This document shows positions 15,476 through 16,256 of a stretch of DNA of 16,256 nt, piece by piece (positions within the stretch are counted from its first letter, which is position 1; every line of letters begins with the position of its first letter). A program made the position numbers and the translations under genes. Location: assembly GCA_913058555.1 (NCBI GenBank), contig CAJXRJ010000079.1:1-16256 (forward strand). Direction: 5' to 3'. This DNA comes from an uncultured bacterium (GTDB lineage Bacteria > Planctomycetota > UBA1135 > GCA-002686595). The notes below the pieces were generated by a model that searched no databases, was not told where the DNA came from, and saw only the letters and a list, made by a program, of their open reading frames with translations.

Positions 15476-16208
15476 CTAGTACGTGCCTTCGACCACCGAG
15501 TCGGCCAAGGCCTCCACCCGTAAGCGAGTCTCGCCGCCCTTGAGAAGGTTCGGCCCGTCCATGGCGCCGCGTCGGTGGCGCGATACGCGGCATGGGCCGG
15601 CGGGTACGCCGCGCAGGCGCCGGGGCTGTTCGCCCTTGGGATCGAGCATGTGCAGGAAGGCGAAGCCCGAGCGCTCGGCCACGAGGATGTCCAGCGACTC
15701 GCCTGAAGGGTCGGGTCGGCCGGCCAAGAGGAGCTCACCGGTTTCGAAGCTGGCCGACCATTCATTGCTCCCTGCGGCGAGCACGACGAGGGTCGTGACG
15801 AGCGATCGGCCCGCTTCCGGCTCGGACAAGGAGAGCCTGTATTCGCCGGGCGCGCTAACGCGCAGCGTGAAGGTGCCGTCCGCGTCGAGCTTTGCCTCCG
15901 GCGAGTCCGTGCGCAGGCGCGCTATGTCGGACTGGGCGATGAGCGTGGCGACCCAACCCTTCGCGCCCACGCCGTCGATGGCCATGGTGCCCATGAGCTC
16001 CGCGGGGTTCTCGACGGGCTCGCCGAGGTCCACCCGCGTCGTTGCCCCTTCGCGCACCTCGTAGTTCCACGGGATCTCTTCCTCGCGGAAGGGGCTGCCG
16101 TCGCTCGTTGTCGTCGAATGGCCAGGGACGCGCTCTTCGTCCGTCAGTTCCACTTGCCAGCGGCCGGGGATGAGGCGTTCGAAAAGGAACGCGCCGTCTG
16201 CGTCGCAG
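15476..16208 (-). CDS. Protein with carboxypeptidase-regulatory-like beta domains, C-terminal fragment
   Basis: This is the 3-prime part of a gene cut by the end of the assembled sequence; 243 codons of genuine sequence remain. Two stretches resemble carboxypeptidase regulatory-like or related prealbumin-type domains: CDADGAFLFERLIPGRWQVEL at the broken N-terminus, and KLDADGTFTLRVSAPGEYRL further on. These domains form small beta sandwiches, often several per protein, in large exported planctomycete proteins. A second, beta-rich region ends in a short basic, Cys-containing tail. The apparent start codon at 16249 and its first 14 residues (MPSLVGSEMCIRDS) come from sequencing adapter and are not part of the protein. 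No enzyme motif is visible and the real N-terminus is missing. Confidence 0.7.
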
Positions 16209-16256
16209 CTGTCTCTTATACACATCTCCGAGCCCACGAGACTAGGCATGATCTCG
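16209..16256 (+). other. Illumina Nextera adapter (assembly contamination)
   Basis: Positions 16209-16227 are CTGTCTCTTATACACATCT, the Tn5/Nextera mosaic end. Positions 16228-16242 are CCGAGCCCACGAGAC, the read-2 transposase adapter. Positions 16243-16250 are TAGGCATG, which matches the i7 index I recall as N706, and 16251-16256 are ATCTCG, the start of the P7 flow-cell sequence. The order is exactly that of read-through into an adapter, so this stretch is not genomic. Confidence 0.98.

Noticed and set aside
16209..16249. Possible Tn5-like transposon end because of the 19-base mosaic end
   Set aside because: It is followed directly by the read-2 adapter, an 8-base index and P7 sequence, which fits library adapter and not a natural insertion.

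Overview
The window is high-GC bacterial DNA with densely packed genes, most of them on the minus strand. The best fit is a member of the Planctomycetota, probably from a metagenome or draft assembly. The evidence is a secreted formylglycine-type sulfatase, a BlaI/BlaR-like pair, planctomycete-style minor pilins with Asp/Asn-rich loops, and two secreted proteins that end in the same module of about 135 residues (YC...PPNQFGIF...CLGG..GRF...WNFQAW...). I associate that module with planctomycete exoproteins. This placement is inference; no rRNA or tRNA is present to confirm it.

Layout from left to right. (1) Positions 1-863, minus strand: a BlaI-type repressor followed, with an ATGA overlap, by a BlaR1/M56-like membrane protein that runs off the left edge. 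Operator-like inverted repeats lie just upstream. (2) 977-2494, plus strand: a lipoprotein sulfatase divergent from blaI. (3) 2506-5567, minus strand: four genes in one direction, namely a dienelactone-hydrolase-like Tat lipoprotein, a flavodoxin-fold flavoprotein with a cysteine cluster, a DnaJ-type co-chaperone with a reduced zinc region, and its CbpM-like partner, which overlaps dnaJ by ATGA. (4) 5725-6879, minus strand: a secreted protein with a GATase/ThuA-like N-terminal region and the shared C-terminal module. (5) 7295-10769, minus strand: three ATGA-coupled minor pilin or pseudopilin genes (I/PilV-like, J/PilW-like, and a very large K/PilX-like protein). (6) 11119-13968, plus strand: a 949-residue exported protein, divergent from the pilin operon, that carries a GspG-like C-terminal pseudopilin domain without a pilin helix, followed by a beta-propeller-like region. 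(7) 14188-15264, minus strand: a secreted DNRLRE protein with the second copy of the shared module. (8) 15476-16208, minus strand: the C-terminal part of a protein with carboxypeptidase-regulatory-like beta domains.

The last 48 bases (16209-16256) are not biological. They match the Illumina Nextera transposase adapter (mosaic end, read-2 adapter, an 8-base index and the start of the P7 sequence). The contig therefore ends in untrimmed adapter, and the last gene is truncated there.

I see no defence island, CRISPR array, transposon or phage. The least explained and most interesting part is the minor-pilin cassette with its divergent neighbour, where a pseudopilin domain appears to have been moved onto a large non-pilin exoprotein. 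Next is the shared C-terminal module, which is joined to unrelated N-terminal domains.
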